DNA of 64,000 bases from Quinella sp. 2Q5 (GTDB lineage: Bacteria; Bacillota; Negativicutes; Selenomonadales; Selenomonadaceae): assembly GCA_015206785.1 (NCBI GenBank), contig JADEZQ010000007.1:1-64000 (forward strand), read 5' to 3'. Under the pieces are notes generated by a model. It was not told the DNA's origin. It saw only the letters and a program-made list of their open reading frames with translations, and searched no databases. How positions within the stretch are numbered: the first letter of the stretch is position 1; every line of letters starts with the position of its first letter. Made by a program: the position numbers and the translations under genes. Positions 42,373 to 50,528 of this stretch are shown one piece after another.

Positions 42373-43638
42373 TCACGCGCGAGCGAAAGCTTTGGCGGCG
42401 ATGTCTCGGCGCATGTGCATGCCGTCGAAGTGAATCACGTCCGCGGCGCGATAAACTTTGTCGACAGCCTCGCGCAAGGTCGGAGCCGTCGCCGCACAGC
42501 CAAGGACGCGTCCGCCGTCGGTGAGAAGCTCACAGCCGCGAAGTTTAGTTCCCGCGTGGAAGACCAGTGCGCCCAGAGCCTTCGCCTTAGACACGCCGTC
42601 AATCGGCAAATTTTTTTTGTACGCCTTCGGATAGCCGCCGCTCGCCAAAATCACGCAGACCGCAGAACCTTCGCGCCAAGAAATTTTTTTCCCGCGCAAG
42701 GTGCCGCCCGCGCAGTCAGCCATCAGCTCAAGCAGGTCGCTTTCCATCAACGGCAGAACGGCTTGCGTTTCAGGATCACCGAAGCGGCAATTGAACTCGA
42801 CGACTTTGGGTTGACCCTCGACGATCATCAGTCCGGCATACAGGCAACCGCGGTAGGTGATGCCTTCGGACTTCAACGCGGCAATCGTCGGCTCAAGAAT
42901 CTGTTCGGTGACGAGCGCGGAAATTTTTTCGTCGACGACGGGTGCGGGCGCATATGCTCCCATGCCGCCGGTGTTCAAGCCGCGGTCGCCGTCGAGTGCG
43001 CGTTTGTGATCCTGCGCGGCAATCAACGGGATAATCGTCTCGCCGTCAGTCAGAGCCAACACGGACGCTTCCTCGCCGTCCATAAAATCTTCCACGACGA
43101 TGGAGTTGCCGGCCGCGCCAAAAGTTTTCATCTCGTCCACAGCGGCAAGAGCCTCGTCCACCGTCTGCGCGACAATGACGCCTTTGCCCGCGGCAAGCCC
43201 GTCAGCTTTGACGACGACAGGTGCGCCGTGAGCCCGTATGAAATTTTTCGCGGCGTCGGCGTTGTCGAAGACCTCGAACGCGGCGGTGGGAATGGCGTGG
43301 CGTTTCATCAGCCGCTTGGCAAAAATTTTTGAACCCTCAATCTGCGCGGCGTCAGAAGTCGGCCCGAACGCCTTGATGCCGACTTTGGCAAGCGCGTCGA
43401 CCAAACCGTTGACCAGCGGAGCTTCGGGACCGACGACGACCAAATCAATCGCGTGCTCCTTGGCGAAGGCGACGACCGCGGCGTTGTCGTTGATGGAGAT
43501 ATCCGCGACACATTCGGCGAAGTCGGCAATGCCGGGGCTACCGGGGATTGCATAAAATTTTTTCAGCAGCGGGCTTTGCGAAATTTTCCAGGCAAGAGCG
43601 TGCTCGCGTCCGCCGCCGCCGATAAGCAGAACGTTCAT
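42373..43638 (-). CDS. purD: Phosphoribosylamine-glycine ligase PurD
   Basis: A 421-aa ATP-grasp enzyme of purine synthesis. Marks: NVLLIGGGGREHALAWKI, VVVKADGLAAGKGVIVA, DHKRALDGDRGLNTGGMGAYAP, YRGCLYAGLMIVEGQPKVVEFNCRFGDPETQAVLP. The start shares one base with the greA stop (TGATG) with GGAGG 7 nt upstream. No other pur genes are adjacent, which is unusual for a pathway often run as one operon. Confidence 0.97.
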   Translation of the reverse strand: MNVLLIGGGGREHALAWKISQSPLLKKFYAIPGSPGIADFAECVADISINDNAAVVAFAKEHAIDLVVVGPEAPLVNGLVDALAKVGIKAFGPTSDAAQIEGSKIFAKRLMKRHAIPTAAFEVFDNADAAKNFIRAHGAPVVVKADGLAAGKGVIVAQTVDEALAAVDEMKTFGAAGNSIVVEDFMDGEEASVLALTDGETIIPLIAAQDHKRALDGDRGLNTGGMGAYAPAPVVDEKISALVTEQILEPTIAALKSEGITYRGCLYAGLMIVEGQPKVVEFNCRFGDPETQAVLPLMESDLLELMADCAGGTLRGKKISWREGSAVCVILASGGYPKAYKKNLPIDGVSKAKALGALVFHAGTKLRGCELLTDGGRVLGCAATAPTLREAVDKVYRAADVIHFDGMHMRRDIAAKAFARA

Positions 43639-44108
43639 CACTTGACCTCCAGAATCTCGAAGTCCAACAAACCCGCGGGAGCCTCGACCTTAACGATGGT
43701 GCCTGCGCCCTTGCCGAGCAATGCGGCACCCAGCGGCGATTCGTCGGAGATTTTGTTGTTGTCGGGGTCAGCCTCCGTTGAGCCGACAATCATGTAAGTT
43801 TCCACCTCGTCCAGCTCGACGTCGCGCACGGTGACGGTGCTGCCGATGACGACGGTGTCCGCGCCGACCTGTGCTTGAATGATGTCGCTGTTGCGCAACT
43901 TCGCTTCCAGTTCGCTGATTTCGCCTTCCAAACGACCCTGCTCATTCTTGGCATCGTCGTACTCGGAGTTCTCGCTCAAGTCACCCAGCGCGATTGCCGC
44001 CTTGAGCCGTTCGGAAATTTCGATGCGGCGCACGCTCTTCATATAGTCGAGCTTCTCGACGAGCTTGTCGTATCCGTCCTGCGTCAGCAAAATTTTTTTC
44101 TCAGCCAT
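43638..44108 (-). CDS. greA: Transcription elongation factor GreA
   Basis: A 156-aa factor: N-terminal coiled coil (LTQDGYDKLVEKLDYMKSVRRIEISERLKAAIALGDLSENSEYDDAKNEQGRLEGEISELEAKLRN) with the tip acidic pair in DLSENSEYDDAK, and a C-terminal globular domain (GSTVTVRDVELDEVETYMIVGS...DESPLGAALLGKGAG). It rescues backtracked RNA polymerase. It lies between a metallo-hydrolase gene and purD. Confidence 0.97.
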   Translation of the reverse strand: MAEKKILLTQDGYDKLVEKLDYMKSVRRIEISERLKAAIALGDLSENSEYDDAKNEQGRLEGEISELEAKLRNSDIIQAQVGADTVVIGSTVTVRDVELDEVETYMIVGSTEADPDNNKISDESPLGAALLGKGAGTIVKVEAPAGLLDFEILEVK

Positions 44109-44114
44109 AATGGA

Positions 44115-44846
44115 TCAATCCTCCAAAAATTTTTCGCCGTCAAACTTTCGGTGCTCGCCAGGCTTAATCGGTGACCACGTCGGCAAATCTTTCGCCGCCG
44201 CCAAAAATTCTTGCGACGGTTGCCATTTGCCGAACCCGACGCGATGCATTGCCACGAGCCCGCCGATTTTTGTGCGCTTGATGAATTCCGTCGCCCCCAT
44301 CTCCTGCGAGGCACCGAGCCGCCCGTCCACGGGGAAGAAGGCGACGTCAGCTTCGAGCCCGTCGAGCCGCTTGAGTTGCCGCTTAAAAACTTTGTCAGCC
44401 AGCGCGATGTTGTCGGGCGTGTCATCGTCCCAATGCCACCAATTGAAATCGCCCGCGTGAAAAATTTTTCGCCCCGTCGGCAGCTCCACCAGGAAGCAAA
44501 CGCCCACGTCGGTCGAGTCGAACGCATGCACTTTGATGACGTCGTCCTCCCAATCGCTGTAGCGTTTTACGTAGGAAATTTTCGGCGCGGGGAAAAGTTT
44601 AACGCGCTTGGTGCGCTTGATGTCGCTGCTGAAGATGAAGCGAGTGACCTTGGGCGTGTAAGCGCGGATATGTGTGCTGAAATGATCGAAGTGCGCGTGC
44701 GTGGCGAAGATATAGAGCCTGTCGAAGTCTCCTCTGTCGTAGGCGGCGTCGACAATCTCCGCGGGGTCCTCGTAGTCGTCAAACACTAGCACAATGTTTT
44801 CGTCCTGAATCATGAAACCGCTGTTTAGCAAATAGTTGATGTCCAT
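44115..44846 (-). CDS. Metallo-beta-lactamase-fold hydrolase
   Basis: A 243-aa protein with the metal-binding motif THAHFDH, a later HAGDFNWWHWDD and a final AMHRVGFGKW. Related to UlaG-like/YtxM-type predicted metal-dependent hydrolases; the substrate is unknown. No signal peptide. The ATG at 44846 has GGGAGG 6 nt upstream; the longer frame has no family support. It lies 6 nt before greA. Confidence 0.85.
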   Translation of the reverse strand: MDINYLLNSGFMIQDENIVLVFDDYEDPAEIVDAAYDRGDFDRLYIFATHAHFDHFSTHIRAYTPKVTRFIFSSDIKRTKRVKLFPAPKISYVKRYSDWEDDVIKVHAFDSTDVGVCFLVELPTGRKIFHAGDFNWWHWDDDTPDNIALADKVFKRQLKRLDGLEADVAFFPVDGRLGASQEMGATEFIKRTKIGGLVAMHRVGFGKWQPSQEFLAAAKDLPTWSPIKPGEHRKFDGEKFLED

Positions 44847-44892
44847 GTAAATCCTCCCTCGGTCGGCGGTGAATTTTTTGGAAGACCGACCG

Positions 44893-45843
44893 TTAATCGT
44901 CGCCGCGTTTGGCAAGGGCGTCTTGAATGCGCTGTTCGATTTCGGGGTTAATTTTCTTGTCGGTGCGGAACTTGACGTTCTGCCTGTTCGGTCGGGTAAA
45001 GCCGCGCCCCATCACTTCGCTCGCCGCCAAAATCAGCATGAAGGCGTTCCTGTCCACGGTGTCGGCGATGATTTTGATCTTGGCGATTTGCGTCATGCTC
45101 ACCACGACGAGGATAATTTTTTTCTGCGCGCCGGTGTATGCGCCTTCGCCGTGAAGGAACGTGACGCCGCGTCCGATGTCGGCAATGATTCCGTCGGCAA
45201 TGTCCTTCGCCCTGTCGGAGATGATCAGAATCGCCTTGCGCTGGTTGAAGCCGTCGATAACCTTGTTGGTCATTTGCGAGGTGACGTACATGCAAATCAG
45301 CGTGAACATTGCCGAGCTGATTGAGAACAGCCCGCCCGCAATGGCGACGATCACGCAGTTGAAGCCGAAGATAACCGAGCCGATCTCCATTGAGTAATAC
45401 TTCTTGAAGATTGCGCCGAGGATATCGAAGCCGCCCGTCGAGCCGTTCATGCGGAAGACGATGCCGTAGCCGATGCCGTTGAAGATGCCGCCGTATATCG
45501 CCGCGAGCATGAGCTCATCAGTCGGCGAGTAGGCTGACAGAAATTTTGTGGCGTCCAGCGCGAACGAGAACATCAGCGTGCCAATGACGACGTCGAACGT
45601 ATACTTCTTGCCGAGCAGTTTATACGAGGCGATCAGTAGCGGAACGTTGTAAGCGAGCGTTTGCATGCCGATTGGCAAGCCGGACAGGAAATAAAAAATA
45701 ATCGCAATGCCCGTGACGCCGCCCGTTAGCAGACTGCTTGGCACTACGAAAAGATTGATGGAGCCTGCGGCGATGAGGCAGCCGATCATAATGCCGACGT
45801 ACTTTAGCGGGTTCCACCTGACAAGGAGCGAGGTTAGTCTCAA
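44893..45843 (-). CDS. YitT family membrane protein (DUF161/DUF2179)
   Basis: A 316-aa protein with five to six membrane helices (LKYVGIMIGCLIAAGSINLFVVPSSLLTGGVTGIAIIFYFLSGLPIG is typical of YitT) and a C-terminal soluble DUF2179 domain (KAILIISDRAKDIADGIIADIGRGVTFLHGEGAYTGAQKKIILVVVSMTQIAKIKIIADTVDRNAFMLI). Function in the cell is not established. The start is TTG at 45843 with GAAGGGGG about 8 nt upstream. A TATAAT box lies at 45879-45874. Confidence 0.9.
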   Translation of the reverse strand: MRLTSLLVRWNPLKYVGIMIGCLIAAGSINLFVVPSSLLTGGVTGIAIIFYFLSGLPIGMQTLAYNVPLLIASYKLLGKKYTFDVVIGTLMFSFALDATKFLSAYSPTDELMLAAIYGGIFNGIGYGIVFRMNGSTGGFDILGAIFKKYYSMEIGSVIFGFNCVIVAIAGGLFSISSAMFTLICMYVTSQMTNKVIDGFNQRKAILIISDRAKDIADGIIADIGRGVTFLHGEGAYTGAQKKIILVVVSMTQIAKIKIIADTVDRNAFMLILAASEVMGRGFTRPNRQNVKFRTDKKINPEIEQRIQDALAKRGDD

Positions 45844-45873
45844 AAAAATTCCCCCTTCGAACGCACGCAGGGG

Positions 45874-45902
45874 ATTATAGCACAAATTCAATTCGGTGGC
45901 AC
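45874..45902 (-). promoter_or_regulatory. Likely promoter of the YitT gene
   Basis: A perfect TATAAT on the minus strand at 45879-45874 with a GTGCCA -35 (four of six matches) at 17 nt. Confidence 0.5.
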
Positions 45903-45930
45903 AAGGTTTGCGAAAAATTTTTGGCGGGCG

Positions 45931-47112
45931 TCAGACATTTGCCTTGCGATAGATTTCCAACACGAGAGCGCGATCCATCGGCACGAAGACCGCGACTTTT
46001 TTGGTGCCGTTGGATGTGACCATGTCCGCCAAAAATTTCAGCTCGTCTTCGGTCTGCACGCCGATACCCAGCTCGGTGAAGTTGGTCGGCAGCCCGATGG
46101 AGCGGAAATAATTTTCCATAGCGTCGATACCTGCGCGGGCTGTCTCATCAACCGTGCCGCCGGTGATGCCGAAAATTTTTTCCGCGAAGTTAGCGAAGCG
46201 CGCGATGTTTGCGTTGCAGACGGTGCGTGCCCAATGAGCCCAGACCGTCGTCAATGACGCGCCGTGAGCCACGTCGTATCTGCCGCTGAGTTCGTGACCG
46301 AGCTTGTGCGCGGAAAAGTCGCGTTCCCTGCCAAGACCAGTGAAGCCCGTATGAGAGACCGAGCCGCACCACATGATTTCGCTCATTGCGTGCAAATCGT
46401 TCGGGTCGGCGAGGATTTTTTTCGACTGCGCCATCACGTTGCGAATCAGAGCTTCGGCAACCATGTCGGTGAATTCGTTGCCGTCCACGTGCGTGAAGTA
46501 GCGTTCCAGCGTGTGCATGATAATATCGGCAATGCCGCACGTCAACGGGTAGCGCGGCACCGTCATAGCGAAGGCGGGATTCATTATGGCGAACGCGGGG
46601 CGAGGCGTTGTGTTGCCGACCTTGTGCCCGCTCTCTTCGTCGGTGAGAACAGCCGAATCACTCGTTTCGGAGCCGGCCGCCGCAATGGTGAGCACGACAC
46701 CTACCGGCAAACTTTTTCCGGCAGGGCGGTTCTTAGACCAGAAATCGTCCCAGATATCGACGTTGGGATTTGCGGCACCGAACGCGACGGCCTTCGCCGT
46801 GTCGATAACCGAACCGCCGCCGACAGCCAGCACGAAGTCAATCTTTGCGTCAATTGCTTCGCGAATGGCGTGGCGTGCAAAGTTCACGCGAGGATTGGGC
46901 TTGACGCCGCCGACGACCTTAAGAGCCGCCAGCCCGCCGGTCAACAGCAACCGTTCAATTCTGGGCAGGAGCCCGCTTTTTATTGCCGAGCCGCCGCCGT
47001 AAAGAATCATCACGCGACTGCCGCCGTGCTTGCGAATTTTTTCGGCAACGCAATTTTCTGCGCCGACCCCGAAGATAATTTCCGTCGGGCAAAAATATTC
47101 AAAGCTTTGCAT
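45931..47112 (-). CDS. Iron-containing alcohol dehydrogenase (butanol-dehydrogenase type)
   Basis: A 393-aa group III dehydrogenase. NAD(P)-binding VGGGSVIDTAKA, iron ligands in CGIADIIMHTLERYF (Asp, His) and HKLGHELSGRYDVAHGASLTTV (two His) are all present. It is closest in appearance to YqhD/BdhA-type enzymes that reduce aldehydes or butanal with NAD(P)H, consistent with fermentative life. It is directly upstream of neither a CoA-aldehyde gene nor a regulator. Confidence 0.92.
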   Translation of the reverse strand: MQSFEYFCPTEIIFGVGAENCVAEKIRKHGGSRVMILYGGGSAIKSGLLPRIERLLLTGGLAALKVVGGVKPNPRVNFARHAIREAIDAKIDFVLAVGGGSVIDTAKAVAFGAANPNVDIWDDFWSKNRPAGKSLPVGVVLTIAAAGSETSDSAVLTDEESGHKVGNTTPRPAFAIMNPAFAMTVPRYPLTCGIADIIMHTLERYFTHVDGNEFTDMVAEALIRNVMAQSKKILADPNDLHAMSEIMWCGSVSHTGFTGLGRERDFSAHKLGHELSGRYDVAHGASLTTVWAHWARTVCNANIARFANFAEKIFGITGGTVDETARAGIDAMENYFRSIGLPTNFTELGIGVQTEDELKFLADMVTSNGTKKVAVFVPMDRALVLEIYRKANV

Positions 47113-47113
47113 C

Positions 47114-47506
47114 TCAATACCCCCGCGTCATCAAAATCCATTGACCATCATACAAACCGAAATACCACGTGTAGTCGGTGTAGACCGTGTCGTAATTCCA
47201 CGCGGTGACCTTGCCGTCGTGAGGATCGGGCGGCGAACGGAAGTCGCTGTGGAAGACCATGCAGGCGGTGAAGTTGTGATCGAAGCCGCGGCTGTCCGCC
47301 AGCTGATTCATGTAGGCAACGTTTTGCGCGTCGTCGAGGGCCGTGCCGCTGTACCAAATCTTCAGCGGCGTGCAGTTCGTCTCGTGCAGTGTTCGGACGA
47401 TTGTCTCGAAGGCGAAGGCTGAGTCCGCGGCGGAAAGTTCAGCGGCGTCGGCTCTCGCACACATCAGCACCAATGACAGCAGCGTCATCGCGAAAAATTT
47501 TTTCAT
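47114..47506 (-). CDS. Small exported protein of unknown function
   Basis: A 130-aa protein with a signal peptide (MKKFFAMTLLSLVLMCARADAAE) and a mature part rich in Trp/Tyr (AWNYDTVYTDYTWYFGLYDGQWILMTRGY). No family recognised. Two Cys in the mature chain (TNCTPL, TACMVF) could form a disulfide. The ATG at 47506 has GGGAGGTG close by; a promoter at 47555-47527 would give a leader of only about 14 nt. Upstream lies an array of 66-bp repeats; downstream the alcohol dehydrogenase follows after one base. Confidence 0.75.
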   Translation of the reverse strand: MKKFFAMTLLSLVLMCARADAAELSAADSAFAFETIVRTLHETNCTPLKIWYSGTALDDAQNVAYMNQLADSRGFDHNFTACMVFHSDFRSPPDPHDGKVTAWNYDTVYTDYTWYFGLYDGQWILMTRGY

Positions 47507-47526
47507 GGTGAACACCTCCCGCCGCG

Positions 47527-47555
47527 ATTGTAACCGACGCCAAAAATTTTTTCAA
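47527..47555 (-). promoter_or_regulatory. Promoter in the first 66-bp repeat
   Basis: On the minus strand TTGAAA, a 17-nt spacer (with AAAATTTTT) and TACAAT. Just upstream of the -35 lies the palindrome GCAACGT-C-ACGTTGC. The other repeat units keep the TTGAAA and the palindrome but have TATTTG where the -10 should be. Confidence 0.65.
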
Positions 47556-47821
47556 CGGCAACGTGACGTTGCATCCGGTTGACGCGCCGCAACAAATAAC
47601 CGACGCCGAAAACTTTTTCAACGACAACGTGACGTTGCATCCGGTTGACGCGCCGCAACAAATAACCGACGCCAAAAACTTTTTCAACGGCAACGTGACG
47701 TTGCATCCGGTTGACGCGCCGCAACAAATAACCGACGCCAAAAATTTTTTCAACGGCAACGTGACGTTGCATCCGGTTGACGCGCCGCAACAAATAACCG
47801 ACGCCGAAAACTTTTTCAACG
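47532..47821. repeat. Tandem array of 66-bp units (4.4 copies)
   Basis: Units start at 47532, 47598, 47664 and 47730, with a partial one at 47796. They differ at only a few positions. Each holds a CAACGTGACGTTG palindrome and a TTGAAA box. The array fills the gap between the permease stop codon (inside the partial unit) and the small exported protein gene. Because 66 is a multiple of three, frames stay open on both strands; I see no reason to call these coding. Confidence 0.95.
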
Positions 47822-48616
47822 CTGTATGCTCATGAAGTCGCGCAGTTTGTCGCCGAGCAGATTGAACGTCGCCACGGTGATGAAGATTGCCGAGCCGGGC
47901 GCGAGTATGACCCACGGCGCGGTTTGCAGCATTGACCTGCCGTTGTTCATCATCGAGCCCCATTCGGCGGTCGGCGGCATTGCACCCAATCCCAAGAACG
48001 ATAACCCAGCCAGCTCCATGATAATCGTGCCGATATCCAACGCCGCAGTGACCAGCATCGTTCCCGCGATATTGGGCAGGACGTGCGCGAACAGAATCAT
48101 CGTCGACGAGGAGCCCGCCATCCGAGCCGCGTCCATGTACGGCATTGAGCGAATCGTCAACGTAAGCGAACGGGATATCCGCGCGTACTTTGTCCAGCCG
48201 ATAAGAGCCAGAGCCGCCGCCGCATTCAACAGCCCGCCGCCGAGTGCACCAGCCGCCGCGATAGCGAAGACCATCTGCGGGAAAGCGAGGAACACGTCCG
48301 ACAGGCGCATCAGGATTGTGTCGAGCTTGCCGCCTTTGAAGCCGCAGACCGCGCCGATTAAACTGCCGACGGTCGCCATCACCGCCAACAACGCCAGCGA
48401 AGTCAGAAGCGTCGTCTGCGAACCGACAATGACGCGCGAGAGGACATCTCTGCCGTAGCGGTCGGTGCCCAAAATATTTTTGACGTTCGGCGGCGAGAGT
48501 GCCGCTTCCAAATTCTGCGCGTATGGATCGAACGGCGTGAGCCGCTCCGCGAAAATCGCCACGAACATCAGCATGAGAGCCGCCGCCATATACGGAACGA
48601 GTGTTCGGAACTTCAT
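47816..48616 (-). CDS. ABC transporter permease, DppC/NikC type
   Basis: A 266-aa inner-membrane permease with about six helices. The family start FDPYAQNLEAALSPPNVKNILGTDRYGRDVLSRVIVGSQTTL and the EAA loop (YMDAARMAGSSSTMILFAHVLPNI) are clear. This family imports peptides, nickel or related ligands. Its partner permease overlaps upstream (ATGA). The usual ATPase pair and binding protein are not next to it. The stop codon lies inside the 66-bp repeat array. Confidence 0.9.
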   Translation of the reverse strand: MKFRTLVPYMAAALMLMFVAIFAERLTPFDPYAQNLEAALSPPNVKNILGTDRYGRDVLSRVIVGSQTTLLTSLALLAVMATVGSLIGAVCGFKGGKLDTILMRLSDVFLAFPQMVFAIAAAGALGGGLLNAAAALALIGWTKYARISRSLTLTIRSMPYMDAARMAGSSSTMILFAHVLPNIAGTMLVTAALDIGTIIMELAGLSFLGLGAMPPTAEWGSMMNNGRSMLQTAPWVILAPGSAIFITVATFNLLGDKLRDFMSIQR

Positions 48617-49536
48617 GACGCATCACCCAATCGGACGCGCGGGTCCAGCCAATGATACAGCAAATCCGCCGCGAGATTGACCAGCACGTAAATTATCGCC
48701 ATCCACACGACGTAGGCTTGAATCAGCGGATAGTCGCGCATCAAAATTGCATCGACCGCCATCTTGCCGACGCCGTCCCACATGAAAATCGTTTCGACAA
48801 TCGCCGTGCCGCCGAGCAGTGAACCCGTCGACAACGCCAGCAACGTGACGATCATCGTCAACGACGAGCGAAGCACGCTTTTGGTCAGGATTGTCATTTC
48901 GTCGACGCCGCGGCTCCTTGCGCCCAAGACGTACGGTTTGTCGAGCTCCTCCAGGACGACGGCGCGAATCTGCCGCGTGTACTTTGCGCCCATCGCAATC
49001 GCCAGCGTCAGCGCGGGCATGAGGACATTGCCGCCGATTATCGCCAGCACCTTGAGCTTGAGCGCGAGCAGGTAAATCAACAGCAGCCCGACGAAAAAAT
49101 TCGGCAACGAGTTTCCCACGAAGGTCAGCGCACGAATCAGATAGTCGAGCGGACGATTTTGGTTGACGGCGGCGAGAATTCCCGCGGGCGTGGCTACGAG
49201 CACCGTCAGCAAAATCGACACGAGCATCAGTTCAATCGTCGCGGGCAATTTGTCGGCAAACGTTTCGAACACGAGCTTGCCGCTGATGAACGACGTCCCC
49301 ATATCGCCCGTCAAGACGCCGCCGAGCCAGCGCACGTACTGAATCACAAACGGTTGATCCAATCCGAGCTGTGCGCGTTTGAGTGCCTTGACGTCCTCCG
49401 ATATGCCGCCCGTATGTTCAAAGATTTTGTCGACGGCATCGTCCGCGGCGAACTGCATCATTCCGAACGTCAGGAACGTCACGCCAAACAGAATCGGCAC
49501 CAGCTGAATCAGTCGCGCAAAAAAATATTTCTTCAT
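48613..49536 (-). CDS. ABC transporter permease, DppB/NikB type
   Basis: A 307-aa permease: start KKYFFARLIQLVPILFGVTFLTFGMMQFA, GDMGTSFISGKLV, and EAA loop YVLGARSRGVDEMTILTKSVLRSSL, all typical of the B subunit. It works with the C-type permease that follows. The ATG at 49536 lacks a clear ribosome binding site and lies about 25 nt after a strong terminator; the frame extends upstream across that terminator but the extra part has no family support. Confidence 0.88.
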   Translation of the reverse strand: MKKYFFARLIQLVPILFGVTFLTFGMMQFAADDAVDKIFEHTGGISEDVKALKRAQLGLDQPFVIQYVRWLGGVLTGDMGTSFISGKLVFETFADKLPATIELMLVSILLTVLVATPAGILAAVNQNRPLDYLIRALTFVGNSLPNFFVGLLLIYLLALKLKVLAIIGGNVLMPALTLAIAMGAKYTRQIRAVVLEELDKPYVLGARSRGVDEMTILTKSVLRSSLTMIVTLLALSTGSLLGGTAIVETIFMWDGVGKMAVDAILMRDYPLIQAYVVWMAIIYVLVNLAADLLYHWLDPRVRLGDAS

Positions 49537-49561
49537 GCGCAGAATTTTAATCGCGTCGCGC

Positions 49562-49596
49562 AAAAAAAATAAGCCCCCGACAGGGATCGGGAGCTT
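49562..49596 (-). terminator. Intrinsic terminator after the 49616-50113 gene
   Basis: On the minus strand AAGCTCCCGA pairs with TCGGGGGCTT (one bulged position), followed by ATTTTTTTT. Confidence 0.85.
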
Positions 49597-49615
49597 GCAA
49601 AAATTTTCGTGCGGA

Positions 49616-50113
49616 TTATTTTTTGTCGGGCTCAGCGAAGGCCTCGACAGGTTTACTTTCATCTTCGGCGTGCGGAGCCAACATCTGTTGTTCGCGATAC
49701 TCTTGAAGCTTGTCGTCTTGCTTGAGGACGTCGTCGCCGGCGGACTTAGCCTTTTCGATGGGGAACGTGATGACTTTCAACGCCTGAATCGTCTTCCATG
49801 CGCCCGCCTCCAAAAGTTCACGGTCGCGCTTATCGCTCTCGTTAGCGCACTTGTGCCACTTGCCGTCGCCGTCGCGGAAGTACATCTCGAATTCCAGCTG
49901 GAAATGTTTTTCGTCGGCGTACTTGATGCTGAACTTGCCCGCGGAGTATTCAAGACCTTGCGCTTCGTATTTCTTGATGGTGTCGTCCAGGCGCGGCGAT
50001 ACGACGTCGGAAATTTTTTCCAGCGTCATGTTCGGGCGGAAAAGATCAACGAAGAATTCTTTGACGGACTCGACCAGGTCGGCAACCATTTCGACTTTGT
50101 TCTCCAGTGCCAT
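49616..50113 (-). CDS. Hypothetical soluble protein
   Basis: A 165-aa protein with no recognised family. It is charged and predicted alpha/beta, with no signal peptide or membrane segment. Notable parts are an amphipathic N-terminus (VEMVADLVESVKEFFVDLF), a central FQLEFEMYFRDGDGKWHKC and an acidic Gln/Glu-rich tail. It is 15 nt downstream of the gene at 50129-50476, which carries similar wording (LYYKENGKWVEK against MYFRDGDGKWHK), so the two may be related or work together. Confidence 0.7.
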   Translation of the reverse strand: MALENKVEMVADLVESVKEFFVDLFRPNMTLEKISDVVSPRLDDTIKKYEAQGLEYSAGKFSIKYADEKHFQLEFEMYFRDGDGKWHKCANESDKRDRELLEAGAWKTIQALKVITFPIEKAKSAGDDVLKQDDKLQEYREQQMLAPHAEDESKPVEAFAEPDKK

Positions 50114-50128
50114 TTCAATTCACCTCGC

Positions 50129-50476
50129 TCAAACGGTAAGTTCGAGTTCTTTCTCGTAGCGGGCGGTGACGTCGCTCTCTTTGGCGGTCAAGCCCTCCTT
50201 CGCCCAAGCAGGAACTTCGGCCTCGTCGATCTCGCGCACAGTGGTTTTCTCAACCCATTTGCCGTTCTCCTTGTAATAGAGCCGATGAACCAGGCGCATG
50301 ACGTTGCCTTCCACGCTGGAGAAGAGCTTGGCGGCGTAATCGACGATGCCGGTTTCCTTGAGCACGGTCTGGAGCTTAGGCAGGAACTCTTTGAGCCAGC
50401 CTTCGATCTCTTGCCAGTTCGCCACGACCAGATAGCCGCCGACGAGGGCTCCCAATCCAATCAACAGCGGAATCAT
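50129..50476 (-). CDS. Hypothetical membrane-anchored protein
   Basis: A 115-aa protein with one N-terminal helix (IPLLIGLGALVGGYLVVANW) and a cytoplasmic or periplasmic tail containing ETGIVDYAAKLFSSVEGNVMRLVHRLYYKENGKWVEKTTVREIDEAEVPAWAKEGL. No family recognised. The ATG at 50476 has GGAGG about 9 nt upstream; an upstream frame extension lacks support. It is probably cotranscribed with the next gene. Confidence 0.7.
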   Translation of the reverse strand: MIPLLIGLGALVGGYLVVANWQEIEGWLKEFLPKLQTVLKETGIVDYAAKLFSSVEGNVMRLVHRLYYKENGKWVEKTTVREIDEAEVPAWAKEGLTAKESDVTARYEKELELTV

Positions 50477-50528
50477 TGATATCAACCTCCTGTTTGTGAA
50501 ACTGCGTGCCAATTGTACCCGAAAAGTT

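Noticed and set aside
47532..47821. CRISPR array
   Set aside because: The whole 66-bp unit is repeated, with no variable spacers and no cas genes nearby.
47563..47835. A repetitive 90-codon open frame across the 66-bp array, and a matching one on the other strand
   Set aside because: Unit length is a multiple of three, so frames stay open by arithmetic. No start signal or family; the unit looks regulatory.
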